Source: Alkalibacterium gilvum (GTDB lineage: Bacteria; Bacillota; Bacilli; Lactobacillales; Carnobacteriaceae_A). Taken from it: DNA of 64,000 bases. A program made the translations under genes and the position numbers. Location of the stretch: positions 1 to 64,000 of the forward strand of contig NZ_FNYW01000002.1 of assembly GCF_900109085.1 (NCBI RefSeq), read 5' to 3'. Below the pieces are notes generated by a model. That model ran no database searches and was not told the origin of the DNA. It worked only from the letters and a program-made list of their open reading frames with translations. Positions 18,208 to 25,512 of the stretch are shown here, in pieces (position 1 is the first letter of the stretch; each line of letters opens with the position of its first letter).

Positions 18208-18240
18208 AAAAACGACACACTCTGTTAGTGTGTCGTTTTT
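18208..18240 (+). terminator. Terminator or palindromic activator site after levR
   Basis: Arms AAAAACGACACACT (18208-18221) and AGTGTGTCGTTTTT (18227-18240) pair perfectly around CTGTT. This works as an intrinsic terminator for levR. The half-site AACGACACACT differs by one base from AACGATACACT at the levR promoter, and the palindrome lies about 50-80 bp upstream of the sigma-54 promoter. It may therefore also be the LevR binding site. Confidence 0.8.
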
Positions 18241-18288
18241 GTGTATTGTATATAGTTGCGGTCTATCCGTCTTTTTACGGGAGTGTGT

Positions 18289-18304
18289 TGGCACGGTTCT
18301 TGCT
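18289..18304 (+). promoter_or_regulatory. Sigma-54 (-24/-12) promoter of the mannose PTS operon
   Basis: TGGCACGGTTCTTGCT is an exact match to the consensus TGGCAC-N5-TTGCW, with GG at 18290-18291 and GC at 18302-18303. It lies about 90 bp before the first PTS gene and just after the LevR gene. Confidence 0.92.
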
Positions 18305-18396
18305 TATGTATAAGTGAAGGGGAGAAACAAATACTGTTTTTGAATTCCCAATTATTATTTGGAGGGAGTGTTGTTTATAGCAGGAGGGGTCATAGA

Positions 18397-18891
18397 ATGA
18401 TGGATATTCGTTTGCTTCGTATAGATGATCGACTGATTCACGGACAGGTCGCAACAACATGGTCAAAATTTACTGGGATAAGTCGAATCATAGTTGTAAG
18501 TGATGATGCCGCAAGCCATCCACTTCAGAAAATATTATTGACGCAAGCGGCACCTCCAGAGGTCAAATCGCACGTTGTTTCCATCAGAAAGCTTAATAGT
18601 ATAGCAGGGCACGCGTTAATGAATGACGTCAAAGTCATGCTATTATTCACAAATCCGAAAGATGTCATGCGCGTACACCAATCTGGATTGGTGTTCAACA
18701 GCGTAAATATTGGAGGAATGAAATATACTGAAGGAAAACAGATGGTGACACACTCTGTTTCCGTTGACCAAACTGATATCAATGCATTTAAATATTTAAA
18801 TGACAAAGGGATCGAATTGGAAATCAGAAAAGTTCCCGGCGACCGCAGTCAGAAAATAATGGATGTACTGAAAAAAGGGAATTTTTTATAA
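18397..18891 (+). CDS. PTS system mannose-family IIB component (stand-alone)
   Basis: The 164-residue protein is a mannose/sorbose-family EIIB. The phosphorylated His is H15 in IDDRLIHGQVATTW, followed by RIIVVSDDAA. It passes phosphate from EIIA to the sugar carried by IIC/IID. The next gene encodes a second, fused IIAB, so this operon has two IIB domains. ATG 18397 with AGGAGGGG upstream is the start. The frame is open back to 18256, but that would run through the sigma-54 promoter. Confidence 0.9.
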   Translation: MMDIRLLRIDDRLIHGQVATTWSKFTGISRIIVVSDDAASHPLQKILLTQAAPPEVKSHVVSIRKLNSIAGHALMNDVKVMLLFTNPKDVMRVHQSGLVFNSVNIGGMKYTEGKQMVTHSVSVDQTDINAFKYLNDKGIELEIRKVPGDRSQKIMDVLKKGNFL

Positions 18892-18941
18892 AGTGTTCAA
18901 GAAAAAATCAGCAAAATATGCTGGTAGTAGGAGGGAAATAA

Positions 18942-19916
18942 ATGGTAGGAATTATATTGGCAAGTCATGGAGAATTTGCCGAAGGTATTTTACAATCAGG
19001 GCAAATGATTGTAGGAGAACAAGAAAATGTCAAAGCCGTTACCTTAATGCCAAGTGAAGGGCCAGACGATATTAGACGTAAAATGGAAGAAGCCATTGCA
19101 TCTTTTGATTCAGATGAAGTTCTTTTCTTAGTTGATTTATGGGGAGGAACACCATTTAACCAAGCGAATACGTTGTTTGAGGATCATAAGGATAAATGGG
19201 CAATTGTTGCAGGTCTTAACTTAGGTATGCTAATTGAAGCCTTTACAGGCCGTTTTGGAATGGATAAAGCACAAGATATTGCAAAAGCTATTATTGAACC
19301 AGGAAAAGACAGCGTTAAGGTTAGACCCGAAAGCTTACAGCCCGAAGAAGCAGAAAAAGAAACGAAAAACGAAGAACCAAGCAAGCCATTACCTAAAGGA
19401 ACAGTTGTAGGAGATGGCAAGATTGATATCCGACTTGCTCGAATCGATTCACGTTTATTACATGGTCAAGTAGCTACTGCTTGGTCTAAAGACGTTCAAC
19501 CTACACGAATTATCGTTGTTTCCGACGAGGTGGCGAAAGATGACTTGCGTAAGAGCTTGATTACACAAGCTTCACCACCAGGAATCAAGGCAAATGTTAT
19601 CCCAATCGATAAAATGATTGAAATCTCTAAAGACCCACGCTTTGGTAAGACTAGCGCATTACTCTTGTTTGAAACACCACAAGATGCTTTACGTGTTATT
19701 AAGGGCGGCGTAGACATTGAAGAAGTAAACGTCGGGTCAATGGCGCACTCAGAAGGAAAAGTTATGATTAATAATGTTCTTTCTGTAGATAAAGACGACG
19801 TGGATGCTTATAGAGAAATGCAAGATCATGGTGTAACGTTTGATGTTCGTAAAGTACCATCAGACCAAAGTAAAGATATTTGGCCATTGCTTAAGAAAAC
19901 GAAATACGTTGATTAA
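18942..19916 (+). CDS. PTS system mannose-family IIAB component
   Basis: The 324-residue protein has an EIIA-Man domain (1-125; active His 9 in LASHGEFAEG, and VDLWGGTPFNQA near 65), a charged linker rich in Glu and Pro (about 128-155), and an EIIB domain with its His in IDSRLLHGQVATAW (about 174). It takes phosphate from HPr and relays it to the transported sugar. It corresponds to ManX/MptA in length and order. AGGAGGG is the ribosome binding site. IIC follows 28 bp later. Confidence 0.93.
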   Translation: MVGIILASHGEFAEGILQSGQMIVGEQENVKAVTLMPSEGPDDIRRKMEEAIASFDSDEVLFLVDLWGGTPFNQANTLFEDHKDKWAIVAGLNLGMLIEAFTGRFGMDKAQDIAKAIIEPGKDSVKVRPESLQPEEAEKETKNEEPSKPLPKGTVVGDGKIDIRLARIDSRLLHGQVATAWSKDVQPTRIIVVSDEVAKDDLRKSLITQASPPGIKANVIPIDKMIEISKDPRFGKTSALLLFETPQDALRVIKGGVDIEEVNVGSMAHSEGKVMINNVLSVDKDDVDAYREMQDHGVTFDVRKVPSDQSKDIWPLLKKTKYVD

Positions 19917-19944
19917 GTTAGATTTTAAGGAGGGAAATTAAATT

Positions 19945-20742
19945 ATGAATATTTTTGTTATTATATTAGTATTGCTTGTTGCGTTTTTGGCAGGAATGGA
20001 AGGTGTTTTAGACCAATTCCAATTCCACCAACCAATAATCGCTTGTACACTGATTGGTATCGCTACAGGTAACCCAGTGGATGGTTTATTATTAGGTGGT
20101 ACATTACAGTTGATTGCTTTAGGTTGGATGAATATCGGTGCTGCAGTAGCACCTGATGCTGCCTTAGCATCTGTCGCTTCAGCTATTTTAGTTACTTTAC
20201 GTGGTGCAGACGTTTCAGAAGGTATTGCACTAGCTATTCCATTAGCTATCGCTGGACAGGTACTTACAATTTTTGTTCGTACGTTAACAGTTGGTATTGC
20301 ACACGCTGCCGATGGAAAAGCGAAAGAAGGATCATTTAGAGCTGTAGAATTACTTCACTTAGGAGCATTAATGATTCAAGGACTACGTATTGCTATTCCA
20401 GCTGGGATTATTTTAGCAGTACCTGCTGAACTAGTTACAGGCGGATTAAACGCTATACCAGAATGGTTGACTGGTGGACTTGCTGTTGCAGGTGGAATGA
20501 TCGTTGCTGTTGGTTATGCAATGGTTATTAACATGATGGCTACACCAAAATTATGGGTGTTCTTCGCTCTAGGTTTTGCACTTTCAGCAGTCGGACAATT
20601 AAACCTTATCGCTATGGGTATTATTGGTGTTGTACTAGCACTTCTTTACCTACAGTTCTCACCTGAATTCAATCAAGGTGGCGGCGGCGGTGGAAGTTCT
20701 TCCGGCGGGGACCCACTCGATGATATCTTAAACGATTACTAA
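19945..20742 (+). CDS. PTS system mannose-family IIC component
   Basis: The 265-residue membrane protein matches ManY-type IIC: a GMEGVLDQFQFHQPIIACTLIG segment at the N-terminus, a GLLLGGTLQLIALGWMNIGAA motif, and a string of hydrophobic helices. It forms the sugar channel with IID. An unusual feature is the hydrophilic C-terminus with a Gly/Ser run (five Gly then Ser-rich) and an acidic end DDILNDY. Confidence 0.93.
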   Translation: MNIFVIILVLLVAFLAGMEGVLDQFQFHQPIIACTLIGIATGNPVDGLLLGGTLQLIALGWMNIGAAVAPDAALASVASAILVTLRGADVSEGIALAIPLAIAGQVLTIFVRTLTVGIAHAADGKAKEGSFRAVELLHLGALMIQGLRIAIPAGIILAVPAELVTGGLNAIPEWLTGGLAVAGGMIVAVGYAMVINMMATPKLWVFFALGFALSAVGQLNLIAMGIIGVVLALLYLQFSPEFNQGGGGGGSSSGGDPLDDILNDY

Positions 20743-20761
20743 AAAGGAGCGTTGAAAAACT

Positions 20762-21703
20762 ATGGATGAAAAAAATAAAGTAAGATTAACAAAAGGCGAC
20801 CGTTTTAAAGTTTTTTGGAGAAGTCAATTCCTACAAGCTTCATGGAACTTTGAACGTATGCAGAACGTTGGATGGGCATATTCCATGATTCCAGCGCTCA
20901 AAAAATTATACACATCTAAAGAAGACCGTGCATCTGCACTGAAAAGACACTTAGAATTCTTTAATACACACCCTTACTTGGCTGCACCTGTTCTTGGTGT
21001 AACCTTAACACTTGAAGAAGAAAAAGCTGGTGGGGAAGATATCGATAATGCAGCTATTCAAGGTGTTAAAATCGGTATGATGGGACCACTTGCCGGTGTT
21101 GGTGACCCAGTATTCTGGGGAACATTAAGACCTGTACTGGGAGCTTTCGCTGCTTCGCTCGCACTGAGTGAAAGCTGGTTAGGCCCAATCATCTTCTTCT
21201 TGGCTTGGAATATTATTCGTATGGCTTTCTTATGGTACTCACAAGAACTTGGATATGTTCAAGGTGGTAACATCACTCAAAACTTATCTGGTGGATTAAT
21301 GCAGAAGTTAACTCAAGGAGCATCCGTTCTAGGTATGTTCATAATGGGGGTACTGGTACCACGTTGGACAGCAATGAACTTCCCGATGGTTATCAGTCGA
21401 GTTGAGAATGCTGAGGCCGATATGATTGACTTTGCGGCTATATCTGAAGCAGCAAACGAAGGGCTCTTATCTGGTGATATGTTGAGGAACGTTGTTGCTG
21501 ATATTCAAGCAGGCATGGCTATTCAGCCTGAAGAAGTAACGACCCTACAAAACACATTGGATCAATTACTACCAGGAGTCGCACCTTTACTACTGACTCT
21601 ATTCTGTGTGTGGTTATTACGTAAGAAAATTAGCCCAATTGCAATTATTGCTGGAATTTTCGTTGTCGGAGTTATTGGCTACGTTCTAGGCATTCTAGGA
21701 TAA
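20762..21703 (+). CDS. PTS system mannose-family IID component
   Basis: The 313-residue protein matches ManZ-type IID: RSQFLQASWNFERMQN near the N-terminus, the helical ALKRHLEFFNTHPYLAAPVLG segment, GPLAGVGDPVFWGTLRPVLGA near 118-138, and C-terminal membrane helices. An extra hydrophilic stretch at about 210-250 (NAEADMID...) marks the variable loop. It is the last gene of the operon and a terminator follows. Fructose, mannose or glucose are plausible substrates and cannot be separated by sequence reading. Confidence 0.93.
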   Translation: MDEKNKVRLTKGDRFKVFWRSQFLQASWNFERMQNVGWAYSMIPALKKLYTSKEDRASALKRHLEFFNTHPYLAAPVLGVTLTLEEEKAGGEDIDNAAIQGVKIGMMGPLAGVGDPVFWGTLRPVLGAFAASLALSESWLGPIIFFLAWNIIRMAFLWYSQELGYVQGGNITQNLSGGLMQKLTQGASVLGMFIMGVLVPRWTAMNFPMVISRVENAEADMIDFAAISEAANEGLLSGDMLRNVVADIQAGMAIQPEEVTTLQNTLDQLLPGVAPLLLTLFCVWLLRKKISPIAIIAGIFVVGVIGYVLGILG

Positions 21704-21728
21704 TTTTATAAGTTATTTGAATAAAGCG

Positions 21729-21785
21729 AAATACTTCCTGGAGGCAAGGTATCAACACACCTTGCTTTTCGGGAAGTGTTTTTTC
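21729..21785 (+). terminator. Intrinsic terminator of the PTS operon
   Basis: An outer stem (AATACTTCC with GGAAGTGTT) and an inner stem (GCAAGGT with ACCTTGC) are followed by TTTTTT. Confidence 0.88.
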
Positions 21786-21920
21786 GTTTGTGTAAAAGTC
21801 CGCTTAGGTCATCAACAATTAAAAAATGATCAGAAACCATTGCTGTATAGTCAAAATATTAGTTGATTTCTAGTGCAATAGGACATTCGACATATCGGTT
21901 TTAAACGTTGCGCTGAATCT

Positions 21921-22245
21921 GTCGAAGAATGACCTGTTCGACCTGTTTTACATAATTTGATGATTTATCTGTCCGAAGAAGGCACTGGTTTGGACAACTA
22001 TACAACTTACGCTATTTGGAATGGTCGAAGAATGGCCTGTTCGACTTGTTTTACATGAATCGATGATCTAACTGTCCGAAGAAGGCACTGGTTTGGACAA
22101 CTATACAACTTACGCTATTTGGAATGGTCGAAGAATGGCCTGTTCGACTTGTTTTACATGAATCAATGATCTAACTGTCCAAAGAAGGCACTGGTTTGGA
22201 CAACTATACAACTTACGCTATTTGAAATGGTCGAACAAACACCAA
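21921..22245. repeat. Tandem repeat array, 103-bp unit, two hairpins per unit
   Basis: Units start at 21921, 22024 and 22127, with a partial fourth at 22230, at an exact 103-bp spacing. Each full unit has hairpin A (GTCGAA...TTCGAC) and hairpin B (GTCCGAA or GTCCAAA...TTTGGAC). There is no ORF with a ribosome binding site. It fills the gap between the converging PTS operon and rpoN. The rest of the gap (21786-21920 and 22246-22363) shows nothing but an A+T-rich stretch and a weak hairpin near the rpoN end. Confidence 0.92.
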
Positions 22246-22363
22246 ATAAATCCAACATAGAACAAAAGACACATATATTAGAGAATAGTCTCTACATAAA
22301 TTTCAAATTATATAAATAAAGACTACGCACAATCCTAATAAGGAAACTGCGTAGTCGGAAGTT

Positions 22364-23035
22364 TTATTCTTTTCTTTGTTTGGATGACGGGATATCTAGT
22401 TGATTTCGATACTTTGCCACACCTCTTCGAGATAATGAAATGTCCTCAGCTTTTAAAGCATCAGACAAAGCTTGATCTGATAAAGGTTTAGCATTATCTT
22501 CCGCTTTGATTAACTGCTCCAGTGCTTTAACTATATAATCTTTTGACAGGCCAGACTGACTTGAACGACGAGATAAAAATGTTTTCAATTCTTTGGATCC
22601 ATAAGGCGTTTCAATATACGTTTCCCTTACAGCCCGGCTTATTGTGGATTGATTAAAATTCAATTCCTCAGCTAAATTAGTTAATTGTAAAGGAGCTAGG
22701 GGAGTATCGGCCTCTTTAAAATAAGCTTGTTGATGCATAATGATGGCAGTCCCGACTTGCTTAATTGTTTCCTTACGTTTTAGAAGGCTCGTTTGTAGAA
22801 TGTCGTATTCTTTTTTCTTTTCTTTAATATATGATTTGAGATTAGGATCGTCTGAATCACTTAATTCATCAAAGTAACGGCTATTAAAACTAACTAGTGG
22901 CGTTTTATATTTTGTTTCTCGTATCACTAACTCATCATCCTCAATACTCACACTCAATTCTGGCAGTACAAAAGGTGTGAAGGTAGATTGGTAAGCTTCG
23001 CCAGGCGAGGGTGTTAGCTTTTGAATAAAAGAATA
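22364..23035 (-). pseudogene. rpoN: RNA polymerase sigma-54 factor RpoN, C-terminal part
   Basis: These 223 codons encode the rest of the core-binding region and the whole DNA-binding region of sigma-54: SFIQKLTPSPGEAYQ, a helix-turn-helix (LAEELNFNQSTISRAV) that reads the -12 element, and the RpoN box variant SRRGVAKYRNQLDIP near the end, which reads the -24 element. The piece begins exactly at the IS junction and has no start codon or ribosome binding site of its own; the GTG at 23036-23038 is IS sequence. Joined to the 24703-25311 part it gives a continuous 426-residue frame. Confidence 0.92.
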
Positions 23036-23141
23036 CACGTTTTTGATAGTATAGGAAAGTATAAAATTTTTGCTGATATACCAAGGGTTAGAGTCTTATG
23101 TGGAGTTGAAATTAAGTAAGGAAAAGAGTTAAGATAATAGT

Positions 23142-24494
23142 ATGGCACATGAAGATAATATTCCAGTTCAAATGAATATTTTAAAAGCCATATTCAGTGA
23201 TCATTGGTCTAGATTTCTTAAAGAAAACAAAGATAAGATGCGTCCGGTCATCATCGAAGAAGTGGAAAAGTTTTTACACTGTGGAGAGTTATCAAATGGG
23301 TTTTTGACATTTAAGTGTGAGGCTTGTCCAAAGGTAAAGAAGATACCTATTCGGTGTAAAGGGAAGTTCTGTCCAACATGTGCAGTAGGTGAGGCACAAA
23401 AATGGGCGGATATACAAGCGAATGATATGTATCGTAGTAACCATCGTCACGTTGTTTTCACGATTGATGAAGGTCTGCGATCCATCTTTGCGGGGAAATA
23501 TCGTAAGAAGTTATTAAAAAAATTAATGGATGAAGCCGCGCGGCTTCTTAATGAATGGTTTGAGAAGTGTGGATTTAAACCAGGTATTGTATCGGCGTTA
23601 CATACCTTTGGGTCTAAGTTGGAGTTTAATCCGCATATTCACATGCTGGTCAGTATGGGTGGTGTCACACCAGAGAATGAATGGAAAACATATGATTTCA
23701 TTCCATTCACGAAATTGCGTAAGCAGTGGCAGACTGTTGTATTAAAGCTGATTAGACGTACACTATCTCCGGTAGCTAAGAAAGTTGTTCAACCAAAACT
23801 TCAAGCAGCCTATAAAAATAATCCGCAAGGATTTTACGTCAACGCACCTAAGCGTAGTAAAACAGATGTGAAAAAGATCTTGGGGTACATTGGTCGGTAT
23901 ATGAAACGAGGTCCCATTGCCTTACATCGTATTATCATGTATGACGGAGAAACCGTTGTTTTTAAATACCATGATAAGCAAGATGGTGAAGAAAAAGTGG
24001 AATCTTTAACCGTTGATGCCTTTATTGGACGATTAATTCGTCATATACCGGATAAACAATTTAAAATGATTCGTCACTATGGATTGTATTCTCGTCGAAT
24101 TAAGACGCTTATGAAGGAAATAGTGACCATCTACCAAGAAAGCATCAAAAAACTTTTAGTTAATGCTAAAAAGATGATCCAACCGAAAGGTTGGAGGGAA
24201 AGTATTAAGGAATCCTTTGGCTATGATCCATTAAAATGTTCGGAATGTGGCAATGTATTGGAGTTCAGAGGGATAGCTGTGCGCAAAAATGGACAACTAG
24301 AAGTGCAATATGCGAATGATAAAGAGGCCAAAGATTATATTAATCGGGAGGTTGAAAGAATTGAGTCAGAAGCGTACAAAAAAGCACAAAAAGAAAAAAC
24401 AGAAGCAGCCATCAAAAAGTATCGTTTCAGCTGGAGTGAACGCGAAAAAGAAATACGAGAACGGGAACGTCGAATTCGTTTGTCGGAGCTGTAA
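23142..24494 (+). CDS. IS91-family HUH transposase
   Basis: The 450-residue protein has an N-terminal zinc-binding domain with Cys pairs (FKCEAC, FCPTC at about 57-85), the HUH metal motif in FNPHIHM (H165 and H167), and the Y2 catalytic pair Y249/Y253 in YIGRYMKRG, all in the order known for IS91-family rolling-circle transposases. A second Cys pair (CSECG, near 367) lies before a long charged, lysine-rich helical tail. The ORF is intact and could be active. The ribosome binding site before ATG 23142 is weak. It runs antisense to the disrupted rpoN. Confidence 0.9.
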   Translation: MAHEDNIPVQMNILKAIFSDHWSRFLKENKDKMRPVIIEEVEKFLHCGELSNGFLTFKCEACPKVKKIPIRCKGKFCPTCAVGEAQKWADIQANDMYRSNHRHVVFTIDEGLRSIFAGKYRKKLLKKLMDEAARLLNEWFEKCGFKPGIVSALHTFGSKLEFNPHIHMLVSMGGVTPENEWKTYDFIPFTKLRKQWQTVVLKLIRRTLSPVAKKVVQPKLQAAYKNNPQGFYVNAPKRSKTDVKKILGYIGRYMKRGPIALHRIIMYDGETVVFKYHDKQDGEEKVESLTVDAFIGRLIRHIPDKQFKMIRHYGLYSRRIKTLMKEIVTIYQESIKKLLVNAKKMIQPKGWRESIKESFGYDPLKCSECGNVLEFRGIAVRKNGQLEVQYANDKEAKDYINREVERIESEAYKKAQKEKTEAAIKKYRFSWSEREKEIRERERRIRLSEL

Positions 24495-24678
24495 AGTAAC
24501 GGAAGACATACCGAAAGAAGTTGTTGAACAGTTTGATATGATGGATATGGGAGATCCGACGGATCCCCCAAGGTTTAGTTGCGAAAAGTGTGGGGGAGAA
24601 ATGCTTCCTGTGTATTATACAAGCCTTCATGGTATCACTTATAAAAATCCAGAATTGAAAAGCTCGGCTAACCTCTAG
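24436..24678 (+). CDS. Small zinc-ribbon protein overlapping the transposase end
   Basis: This 80-residue ORF starts at GTG 24436 (GGA just before it) and overlaps the transposase by 59 bp in another frame. It has two Cys pairs, CRSC (about 17-20) and CEKCGG (about 50-55), spaced as a zinc ribbon, and an acidic middle (MMDMGDPTDPP). It stops just inside the IS end. I infer it is an accessory protein of the element, translated by coupling with the transposase. The frame is open further upstream (to 24310), but that part shows no family pattern and no ribosome binding site. Confidence 0.6.
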   Translation: MNAKKKYENGNVEFVCRSCKVTEDIPKEVVEQFDMMDMGDPTDPPRFSCEKCGGEMLPVYYTSLHGITYKNPELKSSANL

Positions 24679-24709
24679 CCCAAAAAGGGCGAGGCCTAGC
24701 CGAGCTTTT
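24658..24709. repeat. Hairpin spanning the right IS end
   Basis: AAAAGCTCGGCTA (24658-24670) pairs with TAGCCGAGCTTTT (24697-24709). Inner arms CCTC/GAGG and GCCC/GGGC surround an A-rich loop. The outermost seven bases of the right arm (AGCTTTT, 24703-24709) belong to rpoN if the frame-restoring junction is correct. It may serve as IS terminus and as transcription terminator. Confidence 0.75.
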
Positions 24710-25311
24710 CTTATTTCGTTTTCATTTACATCGTAGATTTCAGCAAGCGTAGACCATTTTTTCTCAGTAAGTAGATCAAAATGTTCTTCAATAATTATAT
24801 AAGCTATCGCTGGTGCAAAGTCGAGTCGTTCCGTTTGAAGAAGCAAACATTCTCTAAGGTCGCGTGCCCCTAAGCCAGGTGGATCTAATTGTTGGAGCAA
24901 AGTTAGTGCATCCACAAGCTCAATAGATGTAGCATGTGTTTCTTCGACCGCTTCATCCACAGTTTTAGTAACATAACCTCGGTGATCAAGTTGGTTTACC
25001 CACCAAAAAAGTAATTCTCTTAAATATGTTTTCCTATAAAATAATTCAATTTGTTCTTTTAAAAAGTCATAAAGGGATGACTTACTAGCTGTTGTTTGCT
25101 CGATAACTGAAGCTGTTTCGTTTAGAGCAGACTGAATAAGATGGTTTTCCTGTTCTGGAAGATCAATAAAAGGATTTTCGAGAATCTGATTCGCTAAATA
25201 CGTAGACAAATCAACTCGATTCAGCTGAAGGAGGTGAACCCCTTGTAATAAATTCGGAATGTAGGTTTGCTTTTGCTTCTGAAATTGCTGGGGCTGATGT
25301 TTGAATTCCAT
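24703..25311 (-). pseudogene. rpoN: RNA polymerase sigma-54 factor RpoN, N-terminal part
   Basis: These 203 codons encode region I, the Gln/Leu-rich activator-response region (QFQKQKQTY...LLQGVHLLQLNRVDLSTYL, ending NPFIDL), the acidic linker, and the start of the core-binding domain (LDPPGLGARDLRECLLLQ). The frame then runs into the IS and ends at 24427 after about 91 unrelated residues. The predicted product therefore lacks the DNA-binding half. GGAAAGGAAGGA precedes ATG 25311, so translation of the truncated form is possible. Such a fragment would not support sigma-54 transcription. Confidence 0.93.
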
Positions 25312-25512
25312 ATGATCCTTCCTTTCCAGATTAGTTTAACATAAACAGACAGCTCTGTATGTTAAATAAGAAAGGTATTAATCTGAAAGAATAGTATGAA
25401 CAGTTCAAACATTTATCGCAAGGACTATAGTGATTCTTTTATTGTTTTATTTTATATTGAACGCTACATCTGTGTGATATACTATAACTAATTTAATAAT
25501 AGGGGGAAGAAA

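Larger units (their letters stand above)
23036..24702 (+). mobile_element. IS91-family insertion sequence inside rpoN
   Basis: This 1667-bp insert splits rpoN. The junctions were placed where removing the insert restores the RpoN frame (EIRKA then YSFIQ). No target duplication is visible, as expected for rolling-circle IS91-type elements. It carries a Y2 HUH transposase and an overlapping small zinc-ribbon ORF. The right end forms a strong hairpin. The exact ends could be off by one or two bases. Confidence 0.88.

Noticed and set aside
18256-18396. Longer N-terminus of the stand-alone IIB
   Set aside because: It would translate the sigma-54 promoter itself. A good ribosome binding site lies before ATG 18397.
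23036-24702. Target-site duplication at the IS
   Set aside because: The flanks (GAATA on the left, AGCTT on the right) are not repeats, consistent with IS91-type transposition.
22364-25311. Two separate small sigma-54-like genes
   Set aside because: Neither part is a full sigma factor, and both join in frame at the IS borders. A split gene is the simpler reading.
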